From positions 1-44,487 of the forward strand of contig CAZOWL010000024.1 of NCBI GenBank assembly GCA_964583605.1: DNA of 44,487 nucleotides, written 5' to 3'. The position numbers were made by a program, and so were the translations under genes. Shown here piece by piece: positions 11,043 through 20,292 of this stretch (position 1 is the first letter of the stretch; every line of letters begins with the position of its first letter). Source of the DNA: CAZOWL01 sp964583605. Its GTDB lineage: Bacteria > Pseudomonadota > Gammaproteobacteria > Chromatiales > Chromatiaceae. Under the pieces are notes generated by a model, which had not been told where the DNA came from, did no database searches, and saw nothing but the letters and a program-made list of their open reading frames with translations.

Positions 11043-11165
11043 CGATGAAATCCGCGTAGCACGTTCGCTCCCTCGCCCTCTGGGAGAGGGGTTGGGGTGA
11101 GGGAACGACCAGGGGCAAGGCGACATGTCATGGTCCGGGGTGGCTCGGCTCGCCCCGTGATCGTT
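11043..11165 (+). repeat. R repeat, copy 2
   Basis: Complete R element: the hairpin CCCTCT-GGG-AGAGGG, then GGTGAGGGAACGACC, then the inverted-repeat unit ending in CTCGCCCCGTGATCGTT. It differs slightly from the other copies (GACC for GATC, GTGATC for ATGATC). It lies between the HAD gene and aguA. Confidence 0.85.
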
Positions 11166-11264
11166 GCAATGTCGGCGCCCAATCGACCGCATCCACTCGC
11201 CAGAGATGCGCACGCCCCAAGAAACCGCGCCGGCAGCGACGATTCTCTCACAAATCGAGTCCCT

Positions 11265-11277
11265 CGCATCGCGTACC
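11265..11277 (+). repeat. Partial T repeat
   Basis: CGCATCGCGTACC matches the right part of the T palindrome and abuts the 3' end of aguA. The left arm is not conserved. Confidence 0.4.
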
Positions 11278-11278
11278 G

Positions 11279-12325
11279 CTAGGCCTCGCGCGCACAGATC
11301 GGCAACGGCCTGGCGAGATGCATGGTCAGGCAGTGCAGACTTCCACCCTGCTCGATGGCCGGGCGACAGTCGAGCGGGCGGATCCGGCGGTCCGGGAAGA
11401 GGTCCCCGAGCACCTGAAGCGCGATGCGGTCGGCCGGATCGCCATAGACAGGCACCAGGACGGCGCCGTTGATGATGAGGAAGTTCGCGTAGCTGGCCGC
11501 GAGGCGTGCGCCATCCGCGCCGCGGATGGGTGAAGGGTGGGGCAATGCGATCAGTCGGTAGGGCTGGCCATCGGCCCGGCACAGGGCGCGAAGCTCCCGC
11601 GCCATCGCTGCCAAGCCAGGATAGTCGGGATCGCACGGGTCCTCGCAGCACACATAGGCGATCGTGTCGGCGGCGCAGAAGCGCGCGAGGGTGTCGATGT
11701 GGCCGTCCGTATCATCGCCTGTGAGCTGGCCGTGCTCAAGCCACAGGCACCGCTGCGCACCCAAATACGCCGTCAAGACCCGTTCGATCTCGCACCGGTC
11801 GCGGCCCGGATTGCGGCGCTCGTCGACCAGGGTGCGGGTCATCGCGAGCACTGTGCCCCCGCCGTCGCTCTCGATCGCGCCACCTTCGAGGACCAAGTCG
11901 CTCGACTCGAGCGGCACATCACCGAAGATACCGTCCCGTTGGAGCCTCGCGGAGATCCGATCATCGAGCTCCGCGGAGAACTTGCCGCCCCACCCATTGA
12001 AGCGGAAGTCGAGCAGGCGGGCTCGTCCGTCATCGAGCACCGTGATCGGGCCATGGTCGCGAGCCCAGGTGTCATCGCTCGGCGCCAACGCGAGCACGAG
12101 GCGGCCGCGGGGCCATCGCGCGGCATCCAGCCGGGCCGCGACCGCATCCCGGTGCCGAGGGTCGCGGCAGACGACCAGCACCGGCTCGAAGGCCCCAATC
12201 TCGTGGGCGAGCCGCGTATAGAGGTCCTCGATGATGGGGAGCTGGTCCCGCCAAGCGGTATCGGCATGGGGCCAGGTCAGCATCACGGCCGATTGTGGCT
12301 CCCACTCGGCAGGCAGGCGGCGCAT
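11279..12325 (-). CDS. aguA: Agmatine deiminase
   Basis: 348 aa, of the usual length for the peptidyl-arginine/agmatine deiminase (guanidino-modifying) family. It converts agmatine to N-carbamoylputrescine plus ammonia in polyamine synthesis. Visible signatures are RLPAEWEPQSAVMLTWPH at the N-terminus, TWARDHGPI, LEGGAIESDGGG and the catalytic Cys332 in GGSLHCLTMH. The usual partner AguB (N-carbamoylputrescine amidase) is not in the window. It is divergent from lolC. Confidence 0.92.
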   Translation of the reverse strand: MRRLPAEWEPQSAVMLTWPHADTAWRDQLPIIEDLYTRLAHEIGAFEPVLVVCRDPRHRDAVAARLDAARWPRGRLVLALAPSDDTWARDHGPITVLDDGRARLLDFRFNGWGGKFSAELDDRISARLQRDGIFGDVPLESSDLVLEGGAIESDGGGTVLAMTRTLVDERRNPGRDRCEIERVLTAYLGAQRCLWLEHGQLTGDDTDGHIDTLARFCAADTIAYVCCEDPCDPDYPGLAAMARELRALCRADGQPYRLIALPHPSPIRGADGARLAASYANFLIINGAVLVPVYGDPADRIALQVLGDLFPDRRIRPLDCRPAIEQGGSLHCLTMHLARPLPICAREA

Positions 12326-12460
12326 TCAGGGCATCCTCAGGAGGTGCGGAGAGGCCGGTCAACAGATCGCGGGGGACACGGCCGATGCTACGCGCAGGTG
12401 AAGCGACGGTCCAACCCGTTCGGTAGCCGCGCCGCAGGCAACATGCTTTAATGGCGCGCC

Positions 12461-13708
12461 ATGTTCCGCCCCCTCGCGCTCTTCATCGGACTGCGCTACA
12501 CCCGCGCCAAGCGGCGCAATCATTTCATCTCCTTCATCTCGCTGATCTCGATGCTCGGAATCACGCTCGGCATCGTCGCGTTGATCGTCGTGCTGTCGGT
12601 CATGAATGGCTTTCACACGGAGATCCGCGAGCGCATCCTGAGCATGGCCTCGCATGCGACGCTGAGCGAGCCCAATGGCTCGATGGTCGGGTGGCCGGAG
12701 CTCCTCGCGCGGGTGCGCCAACACCCGGCCGTGGTCGGGGCCGCCCCCTTTGTCGAGGTCCAGGCGATGCTGGTGCACGGCGGCTACGTCAATGGGGCCG
12801 TCGTTCGCGGCATCGTTCCCGAGGAGGAGGATCAGGTGGCCGATCTGCGCCGCGACATGATCAGCGGCTCGATCGACGACCTCACCGATGGCTCGTTCAA
12901 CATCGTGCTCGGCCAGGAGCTCGCGATGGTGCTCGGGGTCGGGCCCGGCGACAAGGTCACGGTCGTCACGCCCCAGCTGAACGCCTCGCCGGTCGGCATC
13001 ATGCCACGCTTGAAGGCCTTCAACGTCATCGGCCTCTTCTCGGTCGGCATGGGCGACTATGATCGCGGTGCCGCCTTCATCAGCCTGCGCGATGCGGCCA
13101 AGCTGATGCGCCTCGGAGATGGGGTGACCGGTGTGCGACTGAAGCTCACCGACATGTTCGACGCGCCGCGCCTGTCGCGCCAGATCGCCATCGACCTCGG
13201 CGGGGTCTATCGCGTCACCGATTGGACCCAGTCGCATCGCAACTTCTTCCAGGCCCTGCGCATCGAGAAGCGCATGATGACGATCATCCTGTTCCTGATC
13301 GTCGCCGTGGCCGCCTTCAACATCGTCTCGACACTGGTCATGGTCGTCACCGACAAGCGCTCGGATATCGCGGTGCTCCGTACACTCGGCGCGTCACCGG
13401 CGCGGATCATGGCCATCTTCATGGTCCAGGGAACGACCATCGGCGTGGTCGGCACCCTGCTCGGCGTCATCGGGGGCGTCATCTTGGCGCTCAACGTCGA
13501 GTCCATCGTCACCTCGATCGAGGGGCTATTCGATGTGCATTTCCTCGACCCGAGCATTTACTACATCAGCGCCCTGCCCTCCGATCCGCGCCTGTCCGAT
13601 GTCCTCTTCATCGCCAGCGGGGCCTTTCTGATGTCGATCCTCGCGACCATCTACCCGGCCTGGCGGGCGTCGCGCACCGACCCGGCCGAGGCGCTGCGCT
13701 ATGAGTGA
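12461..13708 (+). CDS. lolC: Lipoprotein-releasing ABC permease LolC/E
   Basis: Inner-membrane permease of 415 aa that extracts mature lipoproteins for transfer to LolA. It has an N-terminal TM helix (LISMLGITLGIVALIVVLSVMNGFH), a large periplasmic MacB-like domain (about residues 50-260), then three FtsX-type TM helices in the C-terminal third. The ending WRASRTDPAEALRYE is a family signature. Only one permease gene is present, so it may work as a homodimer or as a LolF-like subunit; a second permease may lie elsewhere. It overlaps lolD by 8 bp. Confidence 0.93.
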   Translation: MFRPLALFIGLRYTRAKRRNHFISFISLISMLGITLGIVALIVVLSVMNGFHTEIRERILSMASHATLSEPNGSMVGWPELLARVRQHPAVVGAAPFVEVQAMLVHGGYVNGAVVRGIVPEEEDQVADLRRDMISGSIDDLTDGSFNIVLGQELAMVLGVGPGDKVTVVTPQLNASPVGIMPRLKAFNVIGLFSVGMGDYDRGAAFISLRDAAKLMRLGDGVTGVRLKLTDMFDAPRLSRQIAIDLGGVYRVTDWTQSHRNFFQALRIEKRMMTIILFLIVAVAAFNIVSTLVMVVTDKRSDIAVLRTLGASPARIMAIFMVQGTTIGVVGTLLGVIGGVILALNVESIVTSIEGLFDVHFLDPSIYYISALPSDPRLSDVLFIASGAFLMSILATIYPAWRASRTDPAEALRYE

Positions 13709-14423
13709 GGGCACGCCGGCGCTCGAGGCCCGTGGTCTGGCGAAGCGCTTCCGCCAGGGCCCGCTGGACGTGGACGTGCTGCGCCGCATCGATCTGACCG
13801 TCAACCGGGGCGAGCGCATCGCGATCGTCGGCGCCTCGGGCTCCGGTAAGAGCACCCTGCTGCAGTGTCTCGGCGGGCTCGAGCGGCCGACATCTGGCCA
13901 GGTCTACTGGAGCGGCCATGACATCACCACGCTACCCGACGCCCGTCGCGATCGGCAGCGCAACCGCCACCTTGGCTTCGTCTACCAGTTCCACCATCTG
14001 CTCGCCGAGTTCTCGGCGCTAGAGAATGTCGCGATGCCGCTGCTGATCGGCGGTGCGAGCCCGAAGGCCGCGCAGAGCGAGGCCACCGCGATATTGGAGC
14101 GCGTTGGGCTCGGGCATCGGCTCATCCACAAGCCTGGCGAGCTGTCCGGCGGCGAGCGCCAGCGGGCCGCTATCGCGAGAGCCCTGGTGACGCGGCCCGA
14201 TTGCGTGCTGGCTGACGAGCCGACCGGCAACCTCGATCGGCACACGGCCGAGCGCGTCTACGATCTGCTGCTGGAGCTCAATGCCGAGCGCAGCACCAGC
14301 TTCGTCATCGTCACGCACGACTTCGAGCTCGCCGGACGCCTCGATCAGGTCTGGCGTTTGGACGACGGCTCCCTGCGAGTAGAGATGACGCCGATGGCTG
14401 AGCTCCGTGCCGCCGCCCGCTGA
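13701..14423 (+). CDS. lolD: Lipoprotein-releasing ABC ATPase LolD
   Basis: Cytoplasmic ATPase of 240 aa that powers LolC. Walker A is GASGSGKST (about residues 44-52), the Q-loop region is FVYQFHHLLAEFSALENV, the signature is LSGGERQR, Walker B is CVLADEPTGNLD and the H-loop is VIVTHD. The hydrophobic segment after the Q-loop is typical of the LolD/MacB family. It is translationally coupled to lolC. Confidence 0.94.
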   Translation: MSEGTPALEARGLAKRFRQGPLDVDVLRRIDLTVNRGERIAIVGASGSGKSTLLQCLGGLERPTSGQVYWSGHDITTLPDARRDRQRNRHLGFVYQFHHLLAEFSALENVAMPLLIGGASPKAAQSEATAILERVGLGHRLIHKPGELSGGERQRAAIARALVTRPDCVLADEPTGNLDRHTAERVYDLLLELNAERSTSFVIVTHDFELAGRLDQVWRLDDGSLRVEMTPMAELRAAAR

Positions 14424-14437
14424 GCGGCCGCAGCGGG
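14416..14437 (+). terminator. Hairpin at lolD stop
   Basis: CCCGCTG and CAGCGGG form a perfect 7-bp stem with an 8-nt loop overlapping the lolD stop codon. No T-run follows, so intrinsic termination is uncertain. Confidence 0.3.
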
Positions 14438-14777
14438 TGCCGTGTGCGCACCGCGTCGATCGGTTCGAGGTTCAAGCCGGGAAAAGCATCCAGGTTCCGG
14501 CACTCAATTGAGAAGCTCAGCCCATCGGCCTCAGCGCAGGGGCTGGCCAGCCAGAATACGGCGTGCTGGTTACGCGGTGCGTACCCTATGCTGTACACGG
14601 CCGGTAAGGTCACGCGGCGGTGAGGGGTTCGCATCGACGGACCACCGCGACACGACCGACGCTGGAGCCTGGTCGCTGGTGGCTGACGGCGGGAGCGTGA
14701 ACGGTGTCGTGCGCCCGGTGACTTCGCCCATTTAGAATCCGCTGGTATCCAGGGGGCCAGACAGAGGGATCTGAGCG
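14424..14777. other. Non-coding gap lolD-comEC
   Basis: 354 bp with no convincing gene. It holds T repeat copy 2. Open frames here are arginine-rich shadows. Confidence 0.5.
14568..14586 (-). repeat. T repeat, copy 2
   Basis: GGTTACGCGGTGCGTACCC, near-palindromic, with the GCGGTGC centre shared by copies 3 and 4. Reverse orientation relative to copy 1. Confidence 0.6.
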
Positions 14778-17138
14778 ATGGGTGGCGAGCCCGGCGCGGG
14801 GCCAGCTGGCCGCGGGAGTGGGGCAAGGGGTCGGTCGGGGCTGCTAGTCGGCGGTTTGACCTTCGCCCTTGGTGTTGGCCTGCTGCACGGCTTGCCGGCA
14901 ACGCCACCCTGGGCCGTCACGATCGGGGCCGTGGGCCTCTCTCTGCTTCTCAGCTGGCGATGGCCGCTCTGGCAGCCTTCGGCCTTCTTCGCGCTGGGCC
15001 TCCTCTACGCACATCTGCATGCCTGCGCGCTCCTCTGCAGCCCGTTCCCGGAGGAGGCCACCCGGGCCAATCTCATCGTCGAGGGCCGGATCGCTTCACT
15101 CCCTGCCGAGGCGAGCCAAGCGCAGCGCTTTCTCTTCCGCGTACGCTCCGCCGAATGGGACCAGCAGCGGCTCGACTTCTCGGGGTTGGTCCGCCTGTCC
15201 TGGTATCAGGATTCACCGCCGCTCCAGGTCGGCGAGCACTGGCGGCTCAAGGTCCGACTCGTTCCACCGCATGGCTTCGCGAATCCTGGTGGCTTCGACT
15301 ATGAGCGCTGGCTCTTCTCCCAGGGCATCAAGGCGACCGGCTATGTGCGCGCGGACCCAATCAACCAGTTGCTCGATGACGGCGGCGCCTTGACGCTCGC
15401 GCGCTGGCGCCAGCGGCTGCGGGATCATCTTGAGACACGGCTGGAAGACGAGACCGCGCGGGCCCTGATCCAGGCGTTGGTCCTTGGCGAGCGCGGTGGC
15501 CTGACACCATCGCAGTGGGAGGTCTTGACGCGTACCGGCACGAACCACCTGATGGCGATATCGGGTCTGCATATCGGGCTGGTCGCGGCGGTCGCCTTCC
15601 GCCTCGGGCGTTGGCTCTGGACGCGAAGCGCAGCGCTGAGTCTGCGGCTGGCTGCCCCGCGCGCGGCCGCCGTCGCCGCCGCGCTGGCCGCCCTCGGCTA
15701 CAGCGCCTTGGCCGGCTTCGCGATCCCAACACGCCGCGCCCTGATCATGCTGGCGGTGGTCCTGGCCGCCCTCTTCTGGGGGCGCACGCTGCGCCCGTTC
15801 GCGGCGCTCGTGCTGGCCCTGGTCGGCGTGCTGCTGCTCGACCCCCGGGCGGTCCTGTCTTACGGGTTCTGGCTCTCATTCGGCGCCGTTGCCGCGCTCC
15901 TGATCGGGCTGGGTCAGCGCCAGCTGACGGGTGGGATCTGGTGGCGATGGGGACGTGCTCAATGGGCCGTGGCCTTGGGCCTATTGCCGATGCTGCTGCC
16001 GTTCTTCGGGCGCGCGTCATTGATTGCGCCAGCCGTCAATCTGCTCGCCGTTCCGCTGTTTGCGGTGCTGCTGCCGATGGTCCTGATCGCCAGCATCCTG
16101 AGCCTCGTTCCCAGCCTGGGCCTCCCGCTGATCGCCGTGGCCGAGCTCCTCGGCTGGGGATTCCGGCTTCTCGAGCGACTCGCCGAGCAGCCCTGGGCCG
16201 CCGCGACGATCGCCTGGCGGCCCACCTGGGTGTGGGTCGCGATGGGCATCGGCGTGCTGTTGTGGCTCGCGCCCCGCGGTCTGCCCGGGCGGGAGCTCGG
16301 CGTGATCTGGCTGCTGCCGGTGCTCTTGGTGCGGCCGTCCTCACCAGACCCCGGGAGCGCGTGGGTCACGATCCTCGACGTCGGCCAAGGCCTGGCCGCC
16401 GTGGTGCGTACGCACCGGCACGTGCTCATCTATGACACCGGCCCGGCCTATCCGAGCGGTTTCAACACCGGTGCGACTGTCATTGAACCCTTCCTGCGCC
16501 ATTCCGGCATAGACCAGATCGATGTGCTGATCGTGAGCCATGCCGACAATGATCACGCCGGCGGCTTGGTGGGTTTAATCAGCGCGATACCGATCCGACG
16601 GCTCCTGAGCGGGGAGCCCGAACGGCTCGAGGACATCGCCGCCGAGCACTGCCAGGCCGGCGCCTCCTGGGACTGGGATGGGGTGACCTTCACGCTGCTG
16701 CACCCCGATGGCCCAGGGTATCAGGGCAACGACAGCTCCTGCGTGCTGCGCATCGAGGCAGGCGACACGCGCCTACTCCTCACCGGAGACATCAGCCGCC
16801 AGATCGAGGAGCGCTTGGTCGCGCAGCTCGGCGACGGCCTGCGCAGCGATGTCCTGCTGGCGGCGCACCATGGCAGCGACACCTCATCGAGCACCCCGTT
16901 TCTCGCGGCCGTGGCCCCGCGCTACGTTGTCTACACAAGCGGCTTCGCCAACCGCTACGGATTCCCGTCGCCCTCGGTCCGCGCGCGGGTCGCCGATATC
17001 GGGGCCCTAGAGCTCGACACCGGACGGTCCGGGGCCATCGCATTTCACCTCAGCTCGAATGACGGTATCGCCGGCCCTTGGCTGAGGCGACAGGACGCGG
17101 CGCACCTCTGGACCCATCAGCCCGGTCCGCTCCGATAA
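14778..17138 (+). CDS. comEC: ComEC/Rec2 DNA-uptake channel protein
   Basis: 786 aa, the usual length. N-terminal TM helices are followed by a DUF4131 OB-like domain (LIVEGRIASLP onward), a Competence multi-TM domain (HLMAISGLHIGLVAAVAF) and a C-terminal metallo-beta-lactamase domain from about residue 530. That domain carries SHADNDHAGG (first His near 588) and AAHHGSDTSSS. The protein would move single-stranded DNA across the inner membrane during transformation, the C-terminal domain possibly degrading the other strand. Association with lolCD is common in gammaproteobacteria. ATG 14778 follows a weak GAGG-type site. Confidence 0.93.
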   Translation: MGGEPGAGPAGRGSGARGRSGLLVGGLTFALGVGLLHGLPATPPWAVTIGAVGLSLLLSWRWPLWQPSAFFALGLLYAHLHACALLCSPFPEEATRANLIVEGRIASLPAEASQAQRFLFRVRSAEWDQQRLDFSGLVRLSWYQDSPPLQVGEHWRLKVRLVPPHGFANPGGFDYERWLFSQGIKATGYVRADPINQLLDDGGALTLARWRQRLRDHLETRLEDETARALIQALVLGERGGLTPSQWEVLTRTGTNHLMAISGLHIGLVAAVAFRLGRWLWTRSAALSLRLAAPRAAAVAAALAALGYSALAGFAIPTRRALIMLAVVLAALFWGRTLRPFAALVLALVGVLLLDPRAVLSYGFWLSFGAVAALLIGLGQRQLTGGIWWRWGRAQWAVALGLLPMLLPFFGRASLIAPAVNLLAVPLFAVLLPMVLIASILSLVPSLGLPLIAVAELLGWGFRLLERLAEQPWAAATIAWRPTWVWVAMGIGVLLWLAPRGLPGRELGVIWLLPVLLVRPSSPDPGSAWVTILDVGQGLAAVVRTHRHVLIYDTGPAYPSGFNTGATVIEPFLRHSGIDQIDVLIVSHADNDHAGGLVGLISAIPIRRLLSGEPERLEDIAAEHCQAGASWDWDGVTFTLLHPDGPGYQGNDSSCVLRIEAGDTRLLLTGDISRQIEERLVAQLGDGLRSDVLLAAHHGSDTSSSTPFLAAVAPRYVVYTSGFANRYGFPSPSVRARVADIGALELDTGRSGAIAFHLSSNDGIAGPWLRRQDAAHLWTHQPGPLR

Positions 17139-17542
17139 CCTCGATGATCACCACATGCGGTGGCCGGCTTGAAGGACCCAGTTTCTCCGGCCTTCAACCG
17201 GTTGCCACCGAACCGATCCGCGGCCTCGTCTGTGGCCTTCGCTTAACCAATGTCCGCGTCGGAGTTTTGACACTCGCGGCGGTGCCGGGGCGCGGAGCGG
17301 GCCTCATGCCGCCGAGCGAGCGACCCGAAGCGATGGGCCGCTGGGACCGCTTAGTGAACCGTTACGCATCGAGACCGCTACGGCATCGGGTCCTTGCAGA
17401 GGGACATAAACCTTTGAAAAGCTAACGGTTTCAGCAGCGCAAGACCGGGGGGGCTTGCTCGATGAGACATCCGCCTTCCCGCTTCAATGGCATGCTCATT
17501 GCTTTGCGGCAGGCCAAGGGAGACCCCAGCGAGGACTAAGAG
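17139..17542. other. Non-coding gap comEC-diguanylate cyclase
   Basis: 404 bp. I see no gene, RNA or repeat that I can support. The last part should hold the promoter of the cyclase gene. Confidence 0.4.
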
Positions 17543-18463
17543 ATGCCACAGACCAGTACAGCCGACGACCTTTTGCCTGAGCATTGCTGGGACCAGCACA
17601 TCACCGAGCTCGCAACGGCCCCGCCACAGCAGGTGACACCCCGGCAAATCCGCACCCTTCAGCTCACCAACACCTTGTCGCGCGACCTGGACTTCGCATC
17701 GCTGGCTCAAGGCTTCTCGGAAGGGCTGCGAGGACTGGTACCCCATCAGGGGCTTACTCTGGACGTGGAGCCGCTCGGGATCGAGCAGCACGTCGGCCGG
17801 CGTGGCGGTCATCGTCTCAGGCAAGACTTAGCCCTGGCGGATGAGAAGCTCGGAGCGGTCGAGGTCTCCCGCGACCGACCTTTCCTGCCGGAGGAGGCCC
17901 GAGAGCTCGCCGAGCTGTCGGCGAGTCTCATCTATCCGTTACGCAACGCGGTGCAATACCAGCGGGCGCTGCGCCTCGTCTTCCGCGATCCGTTGACGGG
18001 GCTCAACAATCGGGCCGCGCTGGATCTGGCGTTGGAGCGGGAGGTCGAGCAGGCCTCCCGCCTGGGCACGCCGATGTCGCTCCTAATCCTCGACACGGAT
18101 GGATTCAAGGAGGTGAACGACACCCACGGCCACATCGTGGGCGATCGGGTGCTGCGCGCGATCGCCGACGCCCTGGCGAAGACCGTCCGCAATACCGATG
18201 CGATTCACCGCTACGGCGGCGATGAATTCGTCGTCACCCTCCCCAGCGCCGATGCGCAGGGCGCGTTGTGCGTAGCCGAGCGCATCCGCACGACCGTCGA
18301 GTCCCTGCGCATCACCCAAGGGAACGTCCACATCATGGCCTCGGTGAGCGTCGGTCTGGCCGAGCACCGCCCGGGCGAGGGCTTCGCCGAGCTATTCCAA
18401 CGTGCGGACCAGGCCCTGTACCGCGCCAAAGAGTTAGGCCGCAATCGGGTCGTGGTCGCCTGA
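17543..18463 (+). CDS. Diguanylate cyclase (GGDEF) with N-terminal sensor-like domain
   Basis: 306 aa, cytoplasmic, no TM segment. Residues 1-145 look like a degenerate GAF-type sensor ending in a helix (LIYPLRNAVQYQRALRLV). The GGDEF domain starts at FRDPLTGLNNR (about 150). The active site GGDEF is intact at about 225-229 in RYGGDEFVV. An allosteric I-site RNTD lies five residues before GGDEF, so product inhibition by c-di-GMP is expected. It should make c-di-GMP from two GTP. The signal is unknown. The gene is alone, between comEC and the convergent phoD. Confidence 0.92.
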   Translation: MPQTSTADDLLPEHCWDQHITELATAPPQQVTPRQIRTLQLTNTLSRDLDFASLAQGFSEGLRGLVPHQGLTLDVEPLGIEQHVGRRGGHRLRQDLALADEKLGAVEVSRDRPFLPEEARELAELSASLIYPLRNAVQYQRALRLVFRDPLTGLNNRAALDLALEREVEQASRLGTPMSLLILDTDGFKEVNDTHGHIVGDRVLRAIADALAKTVRNTDAIHRYGGDEFVVTLPSADAQGALCVAERIRTTVESLRITQGNVHIMASVSVGLAEHRPGEGFAELFQRADQALYRAKELGRNRVVVA

Positions 18464-18594
18464 AGCGACATGGCCGGAGGACTCCGCCTTGTTCTGCGCA
18501 GCGCGCGGCCGCCTCCCTGCGAACGAGTAGCGGCTGATGCGACCAGGCGAGATCTGTGGTCCGACGAGCTGAGATGAGCGGCTCGCGAACACCC

Positions 18595-20148
18595 CTACGC
18601 TGGCCGCGGGCCGGGGTGGCCGTTGTCGACAACGAAGGAGGCGAGCGTCACGCAGCCTGCATCTCGGCTCTGTACCGAATCGACGCCGCGCAGGTCGGCG
18701 GTGAGCCGCTCAGGGGTCAGCTCGAGACGCAGGTAACCCCGGTGGGTGCCAGTCGCATAGTGGATGTGCGGTCCCTCGGACTTGGCGACCTGGATGCGCT
18801 CCTCGGGAGGAGGCCGCGAGGTGATGGACGTGGCCACGAACTCGCTGGCGATCGTCGGGGCCTGCGGGTCATCGAAGTCCGGTTTCAGATCCGTGACCCA
18901 GAATGAATGGACATCGCCGCCGAGCACGACCGGGTTGGCGACACGCTGGGCCACGAGCGTGTCGAGCAGCCGGCGGCGCGCGGCGGGATAGCCATCCCAG
19001 CCGTCGGAATAGAAGACCTGCCCCGGACCGCCGAGGCCGTCGGCCTGGGCCATCAGCGTCTGCTGTCCGAGGAGGTTCCAGCGCGCCTCGGAGGCACCGA
19101 GCTGCGCCTCGAGCCAGCGCTCCTGGCGAGGTCCGAGCATCGTGGCCTGTGGCTCGAGTCGCGCCGCGCAGTCCTGGATAACATTCGAGCCGGCACGGCC
19201 GGGCCGCGGACAAGGCTGGGGCGTGCGGTACTGGCGGTTATCCAGCATGTGGAAGGCAGCAAGCTGGCCGAAGCCGACCGTCGTATGCAGCCGCAGATGC
19301 GGGCCGAACGGCACCATCTGCCGCGGCAACGGCATATGCTCGTAATAGGCCTTGTACGCCGCCGCGCGGCGCATCAGGAACCAGGCCGGGTCGTCGTCAT
19401 TCTCCGAGCGGTCGCCGGCATAGTCGTTCTCGACCTCGTGATCGTCCCAGACGACCAGCCAGGGGCAGCTGGCGTGCGCGGCCTGCAGGTCCGGGTCGGA
19501 CTTGTAGAGGGCCAAGCGGCGGCGATAGTCCTCGAGCGTCATCGGCTCCGGTGTACCGTGGGAGCGGACATGACCGGAGCCCCAGGAGGACTCGTAGATG
19601 TAATCGCCCAGATGCAGGACGAGATCGAGGGCATCGGCGGCGATGTGCCGATGGGCCACGTACCAGCCCTGCTCGTAGTGCTGGCAGGAGGCGACGCCGA
19701 GACGCAGGCGTGGTCGCAGCAGGTCGCGCGCCGGCGCGGTGCGGATGCGGCCGACCGGGCTCGTCGCGTTACCGGCATGGAAGCGATACCAGTACTCGCG
19801 GTCCGGCTCGAGCCCGTTGACCTCGACGTGGACGGAATGTGCCCAATCCGCGGTGGCTGCGTAAAGGCCGTCGGCAACCACCGACCGAAAGCTGTCATCG
19901 GCGGCGACCTCCCATCGCACGGCGACGACTTCGGGCGACAAGCCGCCACCGGGGATCAAGGGGTCCGGTGCGAGCCGCGTCCAGAGGACGCCCCCGGGCG
20001 GGCGCGGATAGCCGGATGCGACCCCCAATGAGAAGGGGTAGCGCTCGAAGGCCACCGACCGGGCCAGGTTGGGGGCCCCAAGCGTTACCGTCAGTGCGGC
20101 GAGTGTGCGCAGCACCTCTCGCCGTGTGTAGGTCGACATCTGGCTCAT
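18595..20148 (-). CDS. phoD: Alkaline phosphatase D family protein (Tat-exported)
   Basis: About 517 aa. The N-terminus has a twin-arginine signal (TYTRREVLRTLAALTV). A PhoD N-terminal Ig-like domain follows (FSLGVASGYPRPPGGVLWTRLAPDPL), then the metallophosphatase domain with LGVASCQHYEQGWY, LVLHLGDYIYE, VVWDDHEVENDYAG and VVLGGDVHSFWV holding the metal ligands. It is a periplasmic phosphodi/monoesterase, probably for phosphate scavenging. The start at 20148 is chosen so that the twin-arginine motif is near the N-terminus; 20139 is an alternative. No pho box was recognised. Confidence 0.92.
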   Translation of the reverse strand: MSQMSTYTRREVLRTLAALTVTLGAPNLARSVAFERYPFSLGVASGYPRPPGGVLWTRLAPDPLIPGGGLSPEVVAVRWEVAADDSFRSVVADGLYAATADWAHSVHVEVNGLEPDREYWYRFHAGNATSPVGRIRTAPARDLLRPRLRLGVASCQHYEQGWYVAHRHIAADALDLVLHLGDYIYESSWGSGHVRSHGTPEPMTLEDYRRRLALYKSDPDLQAAHASCPWLVVWDDHEVENDYAGDRSENDDDPAWFLMRRAAAYKAYYEHMPLPRQMVPFGPHLRLHTTVGFGQLAAFHMLDNRQYRTPQPCPRPGRAGSNVIQDCAARLEPQATMLGPRQERWLEAQLGASEARWNLLGQQTLMAQADGLGGPGQVFYSDGWDGYPAARRRLLDTLVAQRVANPVVLGGDVHSFWVTDLKPDFDDPQAPTIASEFVATSITSRPPPEERIQVAKSEGPHIHYATGTHRGYLRLELTPERLTADLRGVDSVQSRDAGCVTLASFVVDNGHPGPRPA

Positions 20149-20220
20149 ATGGGCTGCCTGGAGGGGCGATGGTTGGAGGAGGCTGCAGTTGGTATGCACT
20201 GCTGACCCCACAGCTGAAGC

Positions 20221-20239
20221 GGGTACGCGGTGCGTACCC
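20221..20239 (-). repeat. T repeat, copy 3
   Basis: GGGTACGCGGTGCGTACCC, a perfect 8-bp stem with a 3-nt loop, between two minus-strand genes. Confidence 0.7.
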
Positions 20240-20262
20240 TACGCTGCTATGGTGCCACGGTT

Positions 20263-20280
20263 GGTAAGCGGTGCGTACCC
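20263..20280 (-). repeat. T repeat, copy 4
   Basis: GGTAAGCGGTGCGTACCC, a one-mismatch variant in tandem with copy 3, just beyond the stop of the binding-protein gene. It could act as a transcription end for that gene. Confidence 0.6.
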
Positions 20281-20292
20281 TACCTTCCCAGG